From NCBI GenBank assembly GCA_905221605.1, contig CAJNDS010002745.1, positions 1,017,203 through 1,081,202 of the forward strand: 64,000 nt of DNA, given 5' to 3'. Positions 10,223-21,138 of the stretch are shown here, piece by piece. Under the pieces are notes generated by a model that saw nothing but the letters and a program-made list of their open reading frames with translations, was not told where the DNA came from and made no database searches. The number at the start of each line of letters is the position of its first letter. The first letter of the stretch is position 1. The translations under genes and the position numbers were made by a program. The stretch comes from Symbiodinium natans. Lineage: Eukaryota > Sar > Dinophyceae > Suessiales > Symbiodiniaceae.

Positions 10223-10279
10223 CTGCTGCGCCCGCCGCGCTTGTTGGCTCAGCGTCTCTGTCTCCCACTTCTGCCGATC
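10223..10279 (-). other. Exon-like island, phase-0, AG|GA borders
   Basis: Exactly 57 nt on the minus strand between CTTTGAG and GACCTC, coding DRQKWETETLSQQARRAQQ, a typical coiled-coil composition. With 9721 and 8426 it forms a colinear minus-strand series. Confidence 0.4.
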
Positions 10280-10479
10280 CTCAAAGGCGCAGGACCCTAA
10301 ACCCTAAGCCCCAAACCCTAAACCTAAGCCCCAAACCCTAAACCCGATACCCGAAACCCTAAGCTCTGAACCAACCTACAGCACTTGGGGGTTTCAGGGT
10401 TTTTCGGGTTTCGGGGGTTAGGGGTGCTTTCTTACGAGTTTAGTAGTTCAGGGTTTAAGGAGTTAGGAGCTTCAGGGCA

Positions 10480-10592
10480 CTTATAACCCCAACAGTAGCT
10501 GTACTTATAAGCAAGCCCCCTAAGTCCCCTAAGCAGTTTAGAAGTAGACTTCTGATTGGGTTTAAGTAGCCATGAACCTCCAGTACTTGGGT
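10480..10592. repeat. Degenerate foldback relative of the 63393 element
   Basis: Contains CATGAACCTCCAGTACTTGG near the right end and ACTTATAACCCC near the left, matching pieces of the palindromic element at 63393-63548. The interior is diverged. Confidence 0.45.
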
Positions 10593-10594
10593 TT

Positions 10595-10765
10595 AGGGTT
10601 TAGGGTTTAGGGTTTAGGGTTTAGGGTCTAGGGTTTAGGGTTTAGGGTTTAAGTTTTAGGGTTTAAGGTTTAGGGTTTAGGGTTTAGGGTTTAGGGTTTA
10701 GGGTTTAGGGTTTAGGGTTTAGGGTTTAGGGTTTAGGGTTTAGGGTTTAGGGTTTAGGGTGGAAT
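10595..10765 (+). repeat. (TTTAGGG)n array
   Basis: About 24 heptamers, nearly uninterrupted after 10670. Confidence 0.95.
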
Positions 10766-11099
10766 AGTGTTCAGGGTTCAGGGCTTTGGGTTCTTGGGCG
10801 GACGACAAACACCAACCCTGCCGTAAACTGCTCTCGAGATTGACGAAGGGTTTAGGGTTGAGGGTTGAGGCTTGAGGGTTGAGGGTTTAGGGTGAGGGTT
10901 TAGGGCCCTATACTATAGGGGCCTTAATGATTACAATGGGCTTTTGGGGTTATTATTATACTACAAGTACGCAGGGACCATAAGGAACTCCTGCTAGTCA
11001 TTCATCCGACCCCGATACTAGACCTTAAACACCGCCCTTGTCATCGGACTTACGAGCTCGCTGTAGCTGGGCTACAGGCCAAATGCCCATGAGGCCCGC

Positions 11100-11395
11100 G
11101 AGGAACGGTTTAGGGTTTAAGGTTTAGGGTATAAGGTTTAGGGTTTAGGGTATAGGGTTTAGGGTTTAGGGTTTAGGGTATAGGGTATAGGGTTTAGGGT
11201 TTAGGGTTTAGGGTTTGGGGTTTCGGGAGCATGGCCGCTGTCCCGCAAAGCCCGAGCCGGTTGTGCCTATCAGTGGGCATCCCGGAAGCCTAAACCCTAA
11301 ACCCTAAACCCCAAACCCTAAACCCTAAACCCTAACCCTAAACCCTAAACCCTAAACCCCAAACCCTAAACCCTAAACCCTAAACCCCAAACGTT
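11100..11395. repeat. Opposed telomere arrays around a short island
   Basis: G-strand repeats with TATAGGG variants (11106-11225) and C-strand repeats (11289-11392) flank the island 11228-11285. Its plus frame EHGRCPAKPEPVVPISGHPG is open. Confidence 0.85.
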
Positions 11396-11932
11396 ATTTC
11401 TGGACCCTGAACCTTGTTGGGAGTATTGGGCATCGCATTCCTGGGGCAACGATCGCGAAGGGGAGAGGAGGTCGCAGCTTGCAACACGAAGAAGAGAAGT
11501 GCCCGGTAGCCAAAAGCGGAGGCTTCAGACCTAGAGTGTGAGTTTTTAGGTATGGGGTGCCCAAAACTGCAAGCGCCCTCGCCCTGAACTCCAGGCCCAA
11601 ACCCTGACCCCTATGCTCTTTAGACCCCAATGCCCCAATACCCTAAATGAAACCCAAAAACACGCCCAGCCTCCCTTTGATGCTAGCAAGTGTCCAGCAA
11701 GCGCCGACACTGTGCCATTGAGTCCTTAGCCGAGGGCATGCAGGTTTAGGGATTACGAGTTGCAATGATAGTGATCATCATCACGGTAATGATGACGATA
11801 CTCATGCTAATGACTCAACAACCCTAAACCCTAAACCCTAAACCCTAAACCCTAAACCCTAAACCCTCGTTTTCGCGCCGCGGGCGGATCCGAGGCCAGC
11901 AGGCCAGCTTCGCAATCTATGGGCTAAGAGTT

Positions 11933-12088
11933 CTTACTGCTGGTTAGTAGGGCATGGGGGAATGAGGATTTGGGGTTTAGGGTTTCGGGCTAAGGGTTTA
12001 GGGTTTAGGGTTTAGGGTTTAGGGCTTACTGTAGGGTAGGGGGATCTAGGGTGCCTCATTCCCTGATTCCCTACTAACCAACAGTAAG
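11933..12088. mobile_element. Foldback element carrying an internal telomere array
   Basis: Terminal inverted repeats of 34 bp (about 30 of 34 matching) at 11933-11966 and 12055-12088. The left arm contains GGTTAGTAGGGCATGGGGGA and the right arm is its near complement. Between them lies a TTTAGGG array at about 11970-12026. The arm sequence is related to that of the element at 53700, so this is a family that carries telomere repeats inside it. Confidence 0.75.
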
Positions 12089-12451
12089 GAGTTCGCCATT
12101 CAGAGGCTGGATTAGCGATCTGGGTTTAGGGTTTAGGGTTTAGGGCTGCTTGTTTAGGACTTCCGGGCTGGGAGCTGGTTCGGGGATCAGGGTTTAGAGT
12201 TTAGGGCTTAGGGCTCAGGGCTCCAGGGCTGGGCTTGGGGCTTAGGGCTTAGGGCTTAGGGTTTAGGGCGTAGGGCGTAGGGGTTAGGGCGGTTTAGGGC
12301 TCAGGCTTTATGCCCAAGGCCCCATGAAACCCCAAAAGTTGCCATCGGGCCTGGCACCACTGAAGGCTACTCAGCTCCCGATCCCACGCGGAAGATCCGA
12401 AAGCATTCCTGGAGGGAGCTGACCTGAGACATCGCTTCTGAGGGTTTTAGG

Positions 12452-12640
12452 GTGCAGGGCTTAGGATACGGGGCTTGGGGTTTCAGGGCTGGAGCTTTAG
12501 GGTTTAGGGTTCAGGGTTCAGGGTTCAAGGGCTTAGGTATAGGGTTTAGGGTTCAGGGCGCAGTTGGCGTGGCTGCCAGGGCATCGTTAGAAATACGACG
12601 TGCTGCTGCCCAAGCTAGCGTTACTGCCAAGGTACCTGCC
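12452..12640. repeat. Degenerate G-strand telomere tract and short unique stretch
   Basis: Scrambled TTCAGGG/TTTAGGG units run to about 12558, then 80 bp of unique sequence precede the MITE at 12644. Most of the open frame is telomere-repeat translation, so it is not called. Confidence 0.6.
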
Positions 12641-12643
12641 GTC

Positions 12644-12751
12644 GCTTGGGATGTTCCCCCCTATACTAAAAGTCCTTTAAATGGGGATTACGGTACCCCC
12701 CCTTTAGGATCCCTATTCAGGACTGTTAGTAAAAGGGGGAACATCCCAAGC
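12644..12751. mobile_element. MITE with perfect 17-bp inverted ends (GGGATGTTCCCCC family, copy 1)
   Basis: A 108-bp element opening GCTTGGGATGTTCCCCC (12644-12660) and closing with the exact reverse complement GGGGGAACATCCCAAGC (12735-12751). Inner AAAGTCCTTT and AGGACTGTTAGTAAAAG extend the inverted homology. Other copies: 24895-24972, 56288-56402 and a partial at 61821-61852. No coding capacity. Target duplication not certain. Confidence 0.88.
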
Positions 12752-13139
12752 CATCGCTGTTCTGTTGCTTCTGCTCCGCTTACTCCCGCAGCTCATCATA
12801 CTCAGCTGTACAGGGAGGTTGTAAGTCAACTTCGTATCCCCTAGAAACCCTATGCACCTTGCTAACCCTACTTGACTTAGGGCTTTCAGGTCAACCCTAA
12901 ACCTCAGACCCCAAACCCCAAACCCCAAACCCCAAAACCCTAAACCCTAGACCCTAAGTAAGCTACAGTGACAGAGCTGAATAAGAAACATTTGGTTTAA
13001 GAAAATGAGGGGCTCGGCCGGAGAGCTTGCACCCAAAAGCGCGGAGAAGAAAAGAAGGTTCAGGGTTTAGGGTTTAGGGTTTCGGGTTTAGGGTTCCCTG
13101 AAATCTAAGAGGTTGAGAACTGGAGTTACGGTCTCGCGG

Positions 13140-13410
13140 TTTAGGGGTTTAGGGGTTTAGGTGGTTAGGGGTTTAGGGGTTAAGGGGTTAAGGGTTTAAG
13201 GGTTTAAGGGTTTAAGGGTTTCAGGGTTTAGGGTTTCAGGCTTCAGGGTTTAGGAACCTATTCAAGCCTTTCGGCTAGGATAGGTGCTGGGCTAAACGAG
13301 GTGCCAATTTCCAATTTGGGTTTAGGGTTTAGGGTTAAAGGTTTAGGGTTTAGGGTTTAGGGTTTGGGGTTTGGGGTTTGGGGTTTAGGGTTTAGGGTAT
13401 GGGAGGGCTT
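13140..13410 (+). repeat. TTTAGGGG / TTTAAGGG variant tract
   Basis: G-strand tract beginning with 8-bp TTTAGGGG and TTTAAGGG units (13140-13215), then a short island (13250-13315), then TTTAGGG and TTTGGGG units. Confidence 0.8.
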
Positions 13411-13494
13411 GGGCAGGGTTGTTCTTAGTTTTGGCTTGCTTCGGGCCTTCCACAAAAAAGAGAGACAGAAAATAAGCGAGATTCAGGGTGCACA

Positions 13495-13770
13495 CAGCGT
13501 GTGAGGCTTGCTTTCAGGCTGGAAGAAAGAACCGTACTCGAAAGAAATCCAGGGTACCCTCACTTGGAAGTATCGCTTTGCTATCCCGCGCTGTCACCGC
13601 ACCCGTTTCCTCGATTCCCTGCCAAAAAAACCAGAAAACATGCAACTAACCCAAAGCCGCGCCAAAGTCGTCAATCCTCCCACGTTAACCCCCTGTTTAG
13701 GACTTCGAGCAAGGGCTCCCGGCGAGCCCCCCCAAAAAAACCTCAGCAAAAACTCCCGAACCTTGAGCCC
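13495..13770 (+). other. Possible coding fragment, frame uncertain
   Basis: A 275-bp unique stretch in which two overlapping plus frames are open for about 85 codons. The frame with SGWKKEPYSKEIQGTLTWKY looks the more protein-like. There is no recognisable domain, and C-strand telomere repeats supply the ends. Confidence 0.2.
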
Positions 13771-14683
13771 TAAACCCTAAACCCGAAACCCCAAACCCCA
13801 AACCCTAAACCCTAAACCCTAAAGGCGAAGCCAGCTACCATCAGGCACCGATCCCGGGAGATGTCGACGGTTCGCAGGGAGCCGTCATCGAACATACAGA
13901 TCTGGGATCCTTAGTGGGTTTAGGGTTTAGGGGTTAGGGGTTTGGGGTTTCGGGTTTAGGGTTTAGGGGCTGAGGGTTCTGAAGGGATCTTGGTTGGGGG
14001 ATGCAGTTAGAGGGTTCAGGGAGGAGTTTAGGGTACAGCGGGCTTTGGGTTTACGGCTTGGGTTCATGGGTTTCAGGTCCAGGGTTTAGGGTACCTGCCA
14101 ATGCCGGGTAGAAGGGGGTTCGATAACCCCGGGTGGGGGGGAGCCCGGATCCGGGCCCGCATCCCACAAATCTTGGGGGGGGGGGGGGGGAGCTAGGAAG
14201 ACATCGGAAACCCCAACCTCATATCTACCCTGACTTTAGGGTTTTTGTGTAGGGGTTTGGGCAACCTAAACCTCCATTTAAGCCCTCAGCACCTTTGGCC
14301 AAGACTCCCTCTTTCAACTTGCAGAGCATGAGATGTCCATCTTCCAGCACCCCGAGCAAAGCGTTGGAGTCCTGCAGCACCCCAACCCCATAAACCCCAG
14401 ACCCTAAACCCAAACCCTAAACTCTAAACCCCAACCCCTAACCTCTAAACCCCTTACCCTAAACCCCAAGACCCAAAGCACAAACCCTGGGCCCCATTCC
14501 CAAAAACCAGAAATTCTAAACCCTACTGTGGCCCCCAAAGTACGGAGCTTTGCGATTTTGGCTCCTTAGAATTTGGGAGAAAAAGTTCGGGGTCTTGAAG
14601 GCTTCGACTTATGGCTTAAACCCCTAAACCCTAAAGCCCTAAGCCCTGAACCCTAATCCCCCACCCCCGCCTCCCCGCAAAAG

Positions 14684-14748
14684 CTGAGGGCCCTGATGTT
14701 GCTGCTCGCGTTTGGCGTCACGCGATACACCTCTTCGCAGCTGCAAGG
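14684..14748 (+). other. Exon-like island
   Basis: The plus frame KLRALMLLLAFGVTRYTSSQ is open and follows CCCGCAAAAG, an acceptor-like sequence. The hydrophobic stretch suggests part of a helix. Bounded by a C-strand array on the left and a G-strand array on the right. Confidence 0.3.
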
Positions 14749-15287
14749 TTTAGGGTTTCGGGTCTACGGCTCAGGGCTGAGGGCTGAGGGCTTAAGGTTT
14801 AGAGCCCAAGCCCGAAGCCCTAGACCCTGAAATCCTCATCACACAATTCCATAAACCCTAAGCCCCAAAACACCAAAACCGTGCGAATCGAAGACAGTCG
14901 CTTCAACTGGGCAGGTAGGCTGGGAAGGAGCCTGACCCTGGGTGCAGGTGCCTAAACGTCGTGAGACACCCGAAACCCGAAACCTCAAACCCGAAATCCC
15001 AAATCCCACAACCTAAACCCCGAAACGAGAAACAAAAAAAGAAAAGAAACGATTTGACTGCCTTAGGATTCCTTTCCTGACAAGAATTCTTAGACAAAGG
15101 GTTTCCAAAAGCAACCCGAACTTAGAAAGGCCAGAAGCCCTCAACCCTTAAGCCTGAACCCTGCAAAAGCCCCGAGCCCGAAATCCTGAACATCCCTAAT
15201 CCCCAAACCCTAAACCCTAAACCCTAAACCCTAAGCCCTCAGCCCTGAGCCCTGAGCCCTAAACCTTACGAAAGCCCCCCAAGCCCC

Positions 15288-15362
15288 TGACGAGCTCGCG
15301 AGCCCCGCTCCGCTGCACCCGCCACACTTGCGCCGGAGCATCCAGAAGGCCTCCAGGGTCGG
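15288..15362 (+). other. Exon-like island
   Basis: The plus frame DELASPAPLHPPHLRRSIQK is open up to the G-strand array starting at 15363. No family recognised. Confidence 0.28.
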
Positions 15363-15540
15363 GTTTAGGGTTTAGGGTTTAGGGTTTAGGGTTTAGGGTT
15401 TCGGGTTTAGGGTTTAGGGTTTAGGGTTTCGGGTTTCGGGTTTAGGGTTTAGGGTTTCGGGTTTCGGGTTTGGGGTTTAGGCGGTTTAGGGTGTAGGGTT
15501 TCGGGTTTCGGGTTTCGGGTTTAGGGTTGGGGGTCTTAAG
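15363..15540 (+). repeat. TTTAGGG / TTTCGGG mixed array
   Basis: About 24 units in which TTTCGGG alternates with TTTAGGG in short clusters. Confidence 0.9.
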
Positions 15541-16035
15541 GTCTAGGGCACTAGAGCTTAGGGTCTAGGATTTCGGGTTTAGGGCAGTTTAGGGTTGAGG
15601 GTTTCGGGTTCAGGGTTGACGGTTTAAAGGGTTGAGGATTTTATCAGGTTTAGAGATCCGGAGGTTAGGCCGGGCAAAAGCCCCGAAAGCTCTTACGCCC
15701 CACACCCCCGCAACTCGAAGCTCGAACTAAACCCCCTAACCCAAACTCAAGCCGACAAACACTGTCTAGGGTGTCAGGGTCTAGGGCTGTAGGTGCTACA
15801 GAGCTTTGCGGCCCTAAACCTTAAACCCTAAAACCTAAACCCGAAACCCTGAATTTAAAAAGCGCCCAAGCTTTGGGGTGGTGACCCTCGGCCCTATATT
15901 CCTTGTGTAGGTGTTGTGGGGAGGCTTTTTAAGGATACGAATTAGACTTACTAAGTCAAAAGAAACCCCCGAAACTCCCTAAGCCCTAAACCCTAAACCC
16001 TAAACCCTAAACCCTAAACCCTAAACCCTAAACCC

Positions 16036-16108
16036 TCAAGAGGCTCCGGCCTGTCATAGCAAGGAGACAGGAGCTGGGTGAGGATTCCTCGATGACCTGG
16101 GTCAGATG
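16036..16108 (+). other. Exon-like island with in-frame stop
   Basis: The plus frame KRLRPVIARRQELGEDSSMT continues WVR and then meets TGA. It could be a terminal exon. It follows a C-strand array. Confidence 0.28.
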
Positions 16109-16439
16109 ATTTTCCGACGTGGGAGTCCAGGGGGGGGAGGTTTAGGGTTTAGGGTTTCGGGTTTAGAGTTTGGGGTTTCGGGTTTAGGGTTGAGGGTTTG
16201 GGGTTTAAGGGGACAGCAACCCCCTAAACCAGAGAGACATCTAACAACCCTAGGTTTAGGGTTTCGGGTTTGGGGTTTAGGGTTTGGGGTTTTAGCTTTG
16301 GGGCAAACCCTAAACCATAAACTCCAAACCCTAAACGCCACACTGCCCCAAAAAGTTTGTCAAAGATGCCCACAGAGGTCCATGAAAGGAGGGGTTTGGA
16401 GACGGGACTTAGGGGTTTAGGGGCTTAGTCTAGAGCTTC

Positions 16440-16551
16440 AAGTATGGGCCCTTGATGTGGGACCCTAAACCCTAAACCCTAAACCCTAAACCCTAAACCC
16501 TAAACCCTAAACCCTTACTATGTACACTACGTATAGTAAAGGCCCATACTT
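16440..16551. mobile_element. Foldback unit enclosing a CCCTAAA array
   Basis: Inverted ends AAGTATGGGCCCTT (16440-16453) and AAAGGCCCATACTT (16538-16551, 13 of 14 matching) enclose a telomere array (16464-16515). A small palindrome TTACTATGTAC...ATAGTAA lies beside the array. Same architecture as 11933 and 53700 with a different end sequence. Confidence 0.6.
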
Positions 16552-17511
16552 CGGATCCCTATAAAGAAGGGTGAGGGACCATGCTAAGGGCCCATGGCTC
16601 CAACCTTAGATTTAGGGGTTTGGGGCTTTAGGGGTTTAGGGTTTTAGGCGGTTTAGGGGTTTAGGGCTTCGGGTTTTAGAGCTTTTGGGGTTTTGGGTTT
16701 AGGGTTTTGGGGGCTTGTTGGGGGTTTCGGGAACCCTAAACCCTAAACCCTAAACCCTAAACCCTACACCCTAAACCCTAAACCCTAAACCCTAAACCCG
16801 GTGGTTTGGTGGTTTTGCGGGGTTCCAGGGTGAACGGGCAATGGCGACCATCGGGCCAAAGGCACGGCAAAGGCGGCGGGGCTTCCTGGGCGGCAGCCGA
16901 GGATGTGCGAGACGTCTTTAGGGGTTTAGGGTTTAGGGTTGAGGGTTTAGGGTTAGGGTTCAGGGTTTGGGGTTTAGGGTTTACGGTTTACCCTAAACCC
17001 TGAACCCTAAACCCAAAACCCGAAACCGCAACGTTCACAGCCGACCCTAAATGTGCGAACCCATGCCCACGGGCGGCCGCAATCCAGAATGGCTGAGGGC
17101 TTGAGACACCCTAAACCCCAATTACTCCACTGGAAGGGCAGCTTTAAAGCAGAGTTCCAAGGTAGGTTCCTTATGTCAGGCTTCTTTTTACACGCTGTAC
17201 AAGGGCACTAAGTTGTACACGAGGCTTCCAATCATTGCGTTCTGAGTTGTCCTAGACCTACGGCCTGAACCGCAGGAGTGTTGTGCATAGCTACAAGGCT
17301 GGGATCGAGGGTTGGGGAGCTTCGGCGGGCTTGCTGTCACGATTTCTAGACTGAGATGCCGGTCACCGGGTTAGGGTTTAGGGCTTAGGGCTTAGGGTTT
17401 AGGGTTTAGGGTTTAGGGTTTAGGGCTTAGGGTCTAGGGTTTAGGGCTTAGGGTTCAGGGTTTAGGGTTTAGGGTTTAGGGCGACAACCGAACCGAAATA
17501 TAAACAAGCCG

Positions 17512-17608
17512 GGGCTCTTTCTATGGTGCAGACCACCTCGCACGCCCAGGGCTCCAGCTCTTCAGCTTCACGGAAAGCCCACACCTCGCCAAGCGCGCAC
17601 AGCTCGTA
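17512..17608 (-). other. Exon-like island, acidic
   Basis: The minus frame ELCALGEVWAFREAEELEPW followed by ACEVVCTIERAP is open and strongly protein-like. It abuts the MITE copy at 17620. No family recognised. Confidence 0.4.
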
Positions 17609-17619
17609 AAGCCTAAAGT

Positions 17620-17731
17620 CTAGGCCCAGTAACCTAGGCTTAAAAAGGGTGCCCTTTTTTGCTTAAAGGGGTTTATAAGGGAACCTAATCCCCCCCCAAA
17701 AAGGGAATAAGGGCACTACTGGGCATCCTAG
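17620..17731. mobile_element. MITE-like element, copy B (partner at 7148)
   Basis: A 112-bp copy with ends CTAGGCCCAGTA and CACTACTGGGCATCCTAG, and the same interior landmarks as copy A with small length changes in the T and C homopolymers. Confidence 0.75.
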
Positions 17732-17799
17732 AAGTGTAAAGCCCCTAAGCCCCAAACCCTACCCCCCTAGACCCTAAAATCGGGCACGGCATAGAGCCC

Positions 17800-17925
17800 T
17801 AAACCCTAAACCCTAAACCCTAAACCCTAAACCCCAAACCCTAAACCCTAAACCCCAAACCCTAAACCCTAAACCCTAAACCCTAAACCCTAAACCCTAA
17901 ACCCTAAACCCTAAACCCTAACCGA
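17800..17925 (-). repeat. (CCCTAAA)n array
   Basis: About 18 C-strand heptamers with two CCCCAAA variants. Confidence 0.95.
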
Positions 17926-18412
17926 GCAGATAAAGCCCGCAACTATTGGAATTTGACTTGACTGATTAGTAGATCTACCGTTCTGTTGAGGGACAGGGCG
18001 ACTCACAATCCCCAATCCTTTTGCCGCGAAACCACCCAACCCTAAACCTTAGACCCTAAACGCTATAACCAGTAGGGCTTACGGTTCAGGGTTTAGGGTT
18101 TAGGGTTTGGGGTTTGGGGCTTGGGGTTTGGGGTTTGGGGTTGGCAGGTATTCTGGGTCGGGGGTTTCGGGGCAACAGAGAGCCCTGTGGCCCCCAAAAC
18201 TCTCAGGCCCCTAAACCCCAAACCCCTGAAAAAAGCTCTCAACATGTAAGCCTCACAAGCCCCAACCCTCAACCCTCAACCCTGAACCCTCATAATTCAA
18301 CCCTAAACCCTAAACCCCTCCACCCTCAACCCTAAACCCTAAACTCCACACCCTAAACCCTAAACCCTAAACCCCAAACCCTAAACCCCAAACCCTATAC
18401 CCTAAACCCACA

Positions 18413-18538
18413 TTGAAAGTTCGGCGCAAGCTCGCCCCAAAGTCCCCGAGCTTTTCCCTGCCTGGAGCCGATCTGACTGCGCCAGCGCCGCCCATTGCCC
18501 ATGGAAGGACAGCGACACAACTCCACCTGGATGGCGTA
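18413..18538 (+). other. Exon-like island
   Basis: An open plus frame of about 41 codons, KVRRKLAPKSPSFSLPGADL then TAPAPPIAHGRTATQLHLDG. C-strand repeats lie to the left and a G-strand tract to the right. Protein-like, family unknown. Confidence 0.35.
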
Positions 18539-18539
18539 T

Positions 18540-18870
18540 AGGGTTTAGGGTTTGGGGGTTTAGGGTTTAGGGTCCAGGGTTCAGGGTTTAGGGTTTAGGG
18601 TTTTAGGGTTTAGGGTTTAGGGGTTAGGGGTTTAGGGTTTGGGGTTTCGGGATTAGGGTTTTAGGGTTTAGGGTTTAGGGTTTTAGGGTTTTAGGGTTTT
18701 AGGGTATTAGGCTTTAGGGTGGTTTGGGGTAGTTTAGGGTTTATAGGGTTTAGGGTTTAGGGTTCAGGGTTTAGGGTTTAGGGTTCAGGGTTTAGGGTTT
18801 AGGGTTTTAGGGGTTAGGGTTTGGGGTTTAGGGTTTAGGGTTGAGGGTTTAGGGTTTAGGGTTTGGGGAA
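18540..18870 (+). repeat. Degenerate G-strand telomere tract
   Basis: About 330 bp of TTTAGGG with frequent length variants (TTTTAGGG, TTCAGGG, GTTTGGGG). No gene seen. Confidence 0.9.
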
Positions 18871-19276
18871 CTTCTGTAAAGAGCTTCGTCCCCAGGGATC
18901 CCCCATTCCCGGGCACCACCCTCCCTACAGGCCCACAAGGACTACAGATTGCAGCGGGGTGCTAGGAAACTGGAGCGCATGAGGAGCCTAATGTAAACCG
19001 CTTCTACCTATGCCTGAGGGTTTCCTTGAGCTGTGGGCGTTTCGGCTTTGGGCACGGACATTGATTTGTGGCCTCAGGGTTTTGGAACTAAACCCTGACA
19101 CGCCAAACACCAAACCCTAAACCCGAAATTGCCCTGAACCCTAAACCCTGAAACCCTGAACCCTACAACCCTGAAATCGTACAACCCCCAAAAACCCGAA
19201 AACCCCAAACTGCCTTAAGCCATGATAGACACCCTACACCCTAAACCCTAAACCCTAAACCCTAAACCCAGTCGCC

Positions 19277-19340
19277 GTTCTCCTCTGCCAGCGTCCTCTC
19301 GGCCATGAGCTGCGCGCCCATGGGCGTTAGCCTGGGCATT
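19277..19340 (-). other. Exon-like island
   Basis: The minus frame MPRLTPMGAQLMAERTLAEE is open and helix-like, bounded by a C-strand array on the left and a G-strand tract on the right. Confidence 0.32.
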
Positions 19341-19549
19341 TGGGATCTTACAATGTGGGTTGAGGGTTTAGGGTTTAGGGTTTAGGGTTTAGGGTTGAGG
19401 GTTCAGGGGTTCTGGGGTTTGGGGATTTGGGGGTCGAAGCTTCAAGGGCTTCAGGTGTTTCGTGTCTAGGGCTGGGAGTTGGAGTTTTGACTGCCGAGGC
19501 GTGGCTGTTGGATCATTTCAAGCAGGACGCCTGCAGCCTGATGAGCCAC

Positions 19550-19955
19550 CTCCTAAACCCTAAACCCTAAACCCTGAACCCCAAACCCTAAACCCCAAAT
19601 CCTAAACCCTAAACCCTAAACCCTAAACCCTAAACCCTAAACCCTAAACCCTAAACCCTAAACCCTAAACCCTAAACCCTAAACCCTTACCCTGAACCCT
19701 GAACTCCAACCCTTAAGACCGACCCTGCAGCGCTCTGACATTACCGTCAGGTCGCGTGTCTGCGCAAAGGGTTTCAAGAGTCCGGGGCACAGACACCCGA
19801 CCTGACTGTAATGTCACAGCGCTGCAGGGTCTTAAGGGTTGGAGTTCAGGGTTTAGGGTTTAGGGTTTAGGGTTTAGGGTTTAGGGTTTAGGGTTTAGGG
19901 TTTAGGGTTTAGAGTTTAGGGTTCAGGGTGTAGGGTTTAGGGCGTAGGATTCTCA
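19550..19955. repeat. Large palindrome: CCCTAAA array - inverted core - TTTAGGG array
   Basis: A C-strand array (19553-19686) and a G-strand array (19848-19945) are themselves inverted copies and enclose a hairpin core. Core arms run 19701-19761 and 19790-19847. For instance GAACTCCAACCCTTAAGACC on the left is matched by its reverse complement on the right, with a 4-bp insertion and a few mismatches over about 50 bp. The whole 400-bp unit could fold back on itself and has the polarity of a telomere-capped linear molecule. Confidence 0.88.
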
Positions 19956-20296
19956 AGAGTCTAAGATAGGGATCGGAAGAATTACCAAAATCATTCCCTT
20001 GTGGCTCCTATGTAAGTATACTCTTTTGTAGCCCCCAAAACCCTGTTCTAATCATCTAGGCCCCTATATTAGGGTGTAGGATTCTGGGTTTCGGATTTGG
20101 ATCTTAGGGTCTGCAAAAAAGCCTCAAACCGTACAGTAAACTCCAGAAACTTGGAACATGGTTTAGCGAGAGCTGGGATTCCCTTTAGTATACCTTCAGG
20201 GGTATGGGGACAAGGGTGCTCCCTAAACCCTAAACCCTAACCCTAAACCCCCAACCCCAAACCCCAAACCCTAAACCCTAAACCCTAAACCCTAAA

Positions 20297-20390
20297 CCTA
20301 AGACTGTGAGCCGCACATCCTCCCTCAACCTCCAAGTACAGAAGAGCAGCCGCCAAGCAAGGACAGCGCCAGCACAGCTGCGACACCTGG
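20297..20390 (+). other. Exon-like island
   Basis: The plus frame CEPHILPQPPSTEEQPPSKD is open and Pro/Glu/Ser-rich. C-strand array to the left, G-strand array to the right. Confidence 0.3.
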
Positions 20391-20397
20391 GGGGGGG

Positions 20398-20515
20398 TTT
20401 AGGGTTTAGGGCTTAGGGTTTAGGGTTTCGGGTTTAGGGTTTAGGGTTTAGGGTTTAGGGTTTAGGGTTTAGGGTTTAGGGTTTAGGGTTTAGGGTTTAG
20501 GGTGTAGGGGTTACG
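20398..20515 (+). repeat. (TTTAGGG)n array
   Basis: About 16 heptamers, followed by a short island whose plus frame SDSMGSHTLVNQ ends at a GTCTGAG donor-like site, then C-strand repeats with inserted GCCCTAAC units (20585-20700). Confidence 0.9.
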
Positions 20516-20937
20516 GCTCAGGGCGTCTGACTCCATGGGAAGCCACACTCTTGTGAACCAGGTCTGAGAGCCATGCTGGCTACAACCCTAAACCCTAAAC
20601 GCCCTAACCCTAAACCCTAAACGCTCTAACCCTAAACCCTAAACCCTAAACCCTAAACCCTAAACCCTAAACACCCTAACACCCTAACACCCTAGCACCC
20701 TGAACCCAAAGCTTCCAAAGCCAAGGTCTATGGCCTAAGGCTTAAACCTTGGGTTTCGGATCCAACCTTTCTTATCGTTATACCCCGCGACATCCCCTCT
20801 CTTGGTGAAGAGATTCCTACCACAGGGAGGGGGCCAGCGTGCAGCATGTGGGGTTGGGGTCCAGGCATTTATGCCCTAAACCCTGAACTGGCCCTAAACC
20901 CTAATCCTGAGCCCTTAACCTTAAAGCCTACCCTGCC

Positions 20938-21138
20938 GTGAAAGCCCAGGTGCAGAATAACTGGACCCGAAGTCGAAGTGTAGCCGGCTTGCGACAGTGC
21001 CTTGTAGGGCTTCGGTCGATGGTTGGGCGGTACAGTAAGCAAGTAGCTTACAGGGCTGAGGGATCTGGAGTATGGTTTTTATTGCTCCAATTCCGTGCAT
21101 TTATAGGGAACCCTAGACACACTCACCGACAACAGTAA
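20938..21138 (+). other. Possible coding fragment with stop
   Basis: A 67-codon plus frame ending in TAA. It contains NWTRSRSVAGLRQCLVGLRS and a Phe/Leu-rich segment near the C-terminus. No ATG at the start and no recognised family. Bounded by degenerate C-strand repeats. Confidence 0.22.
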
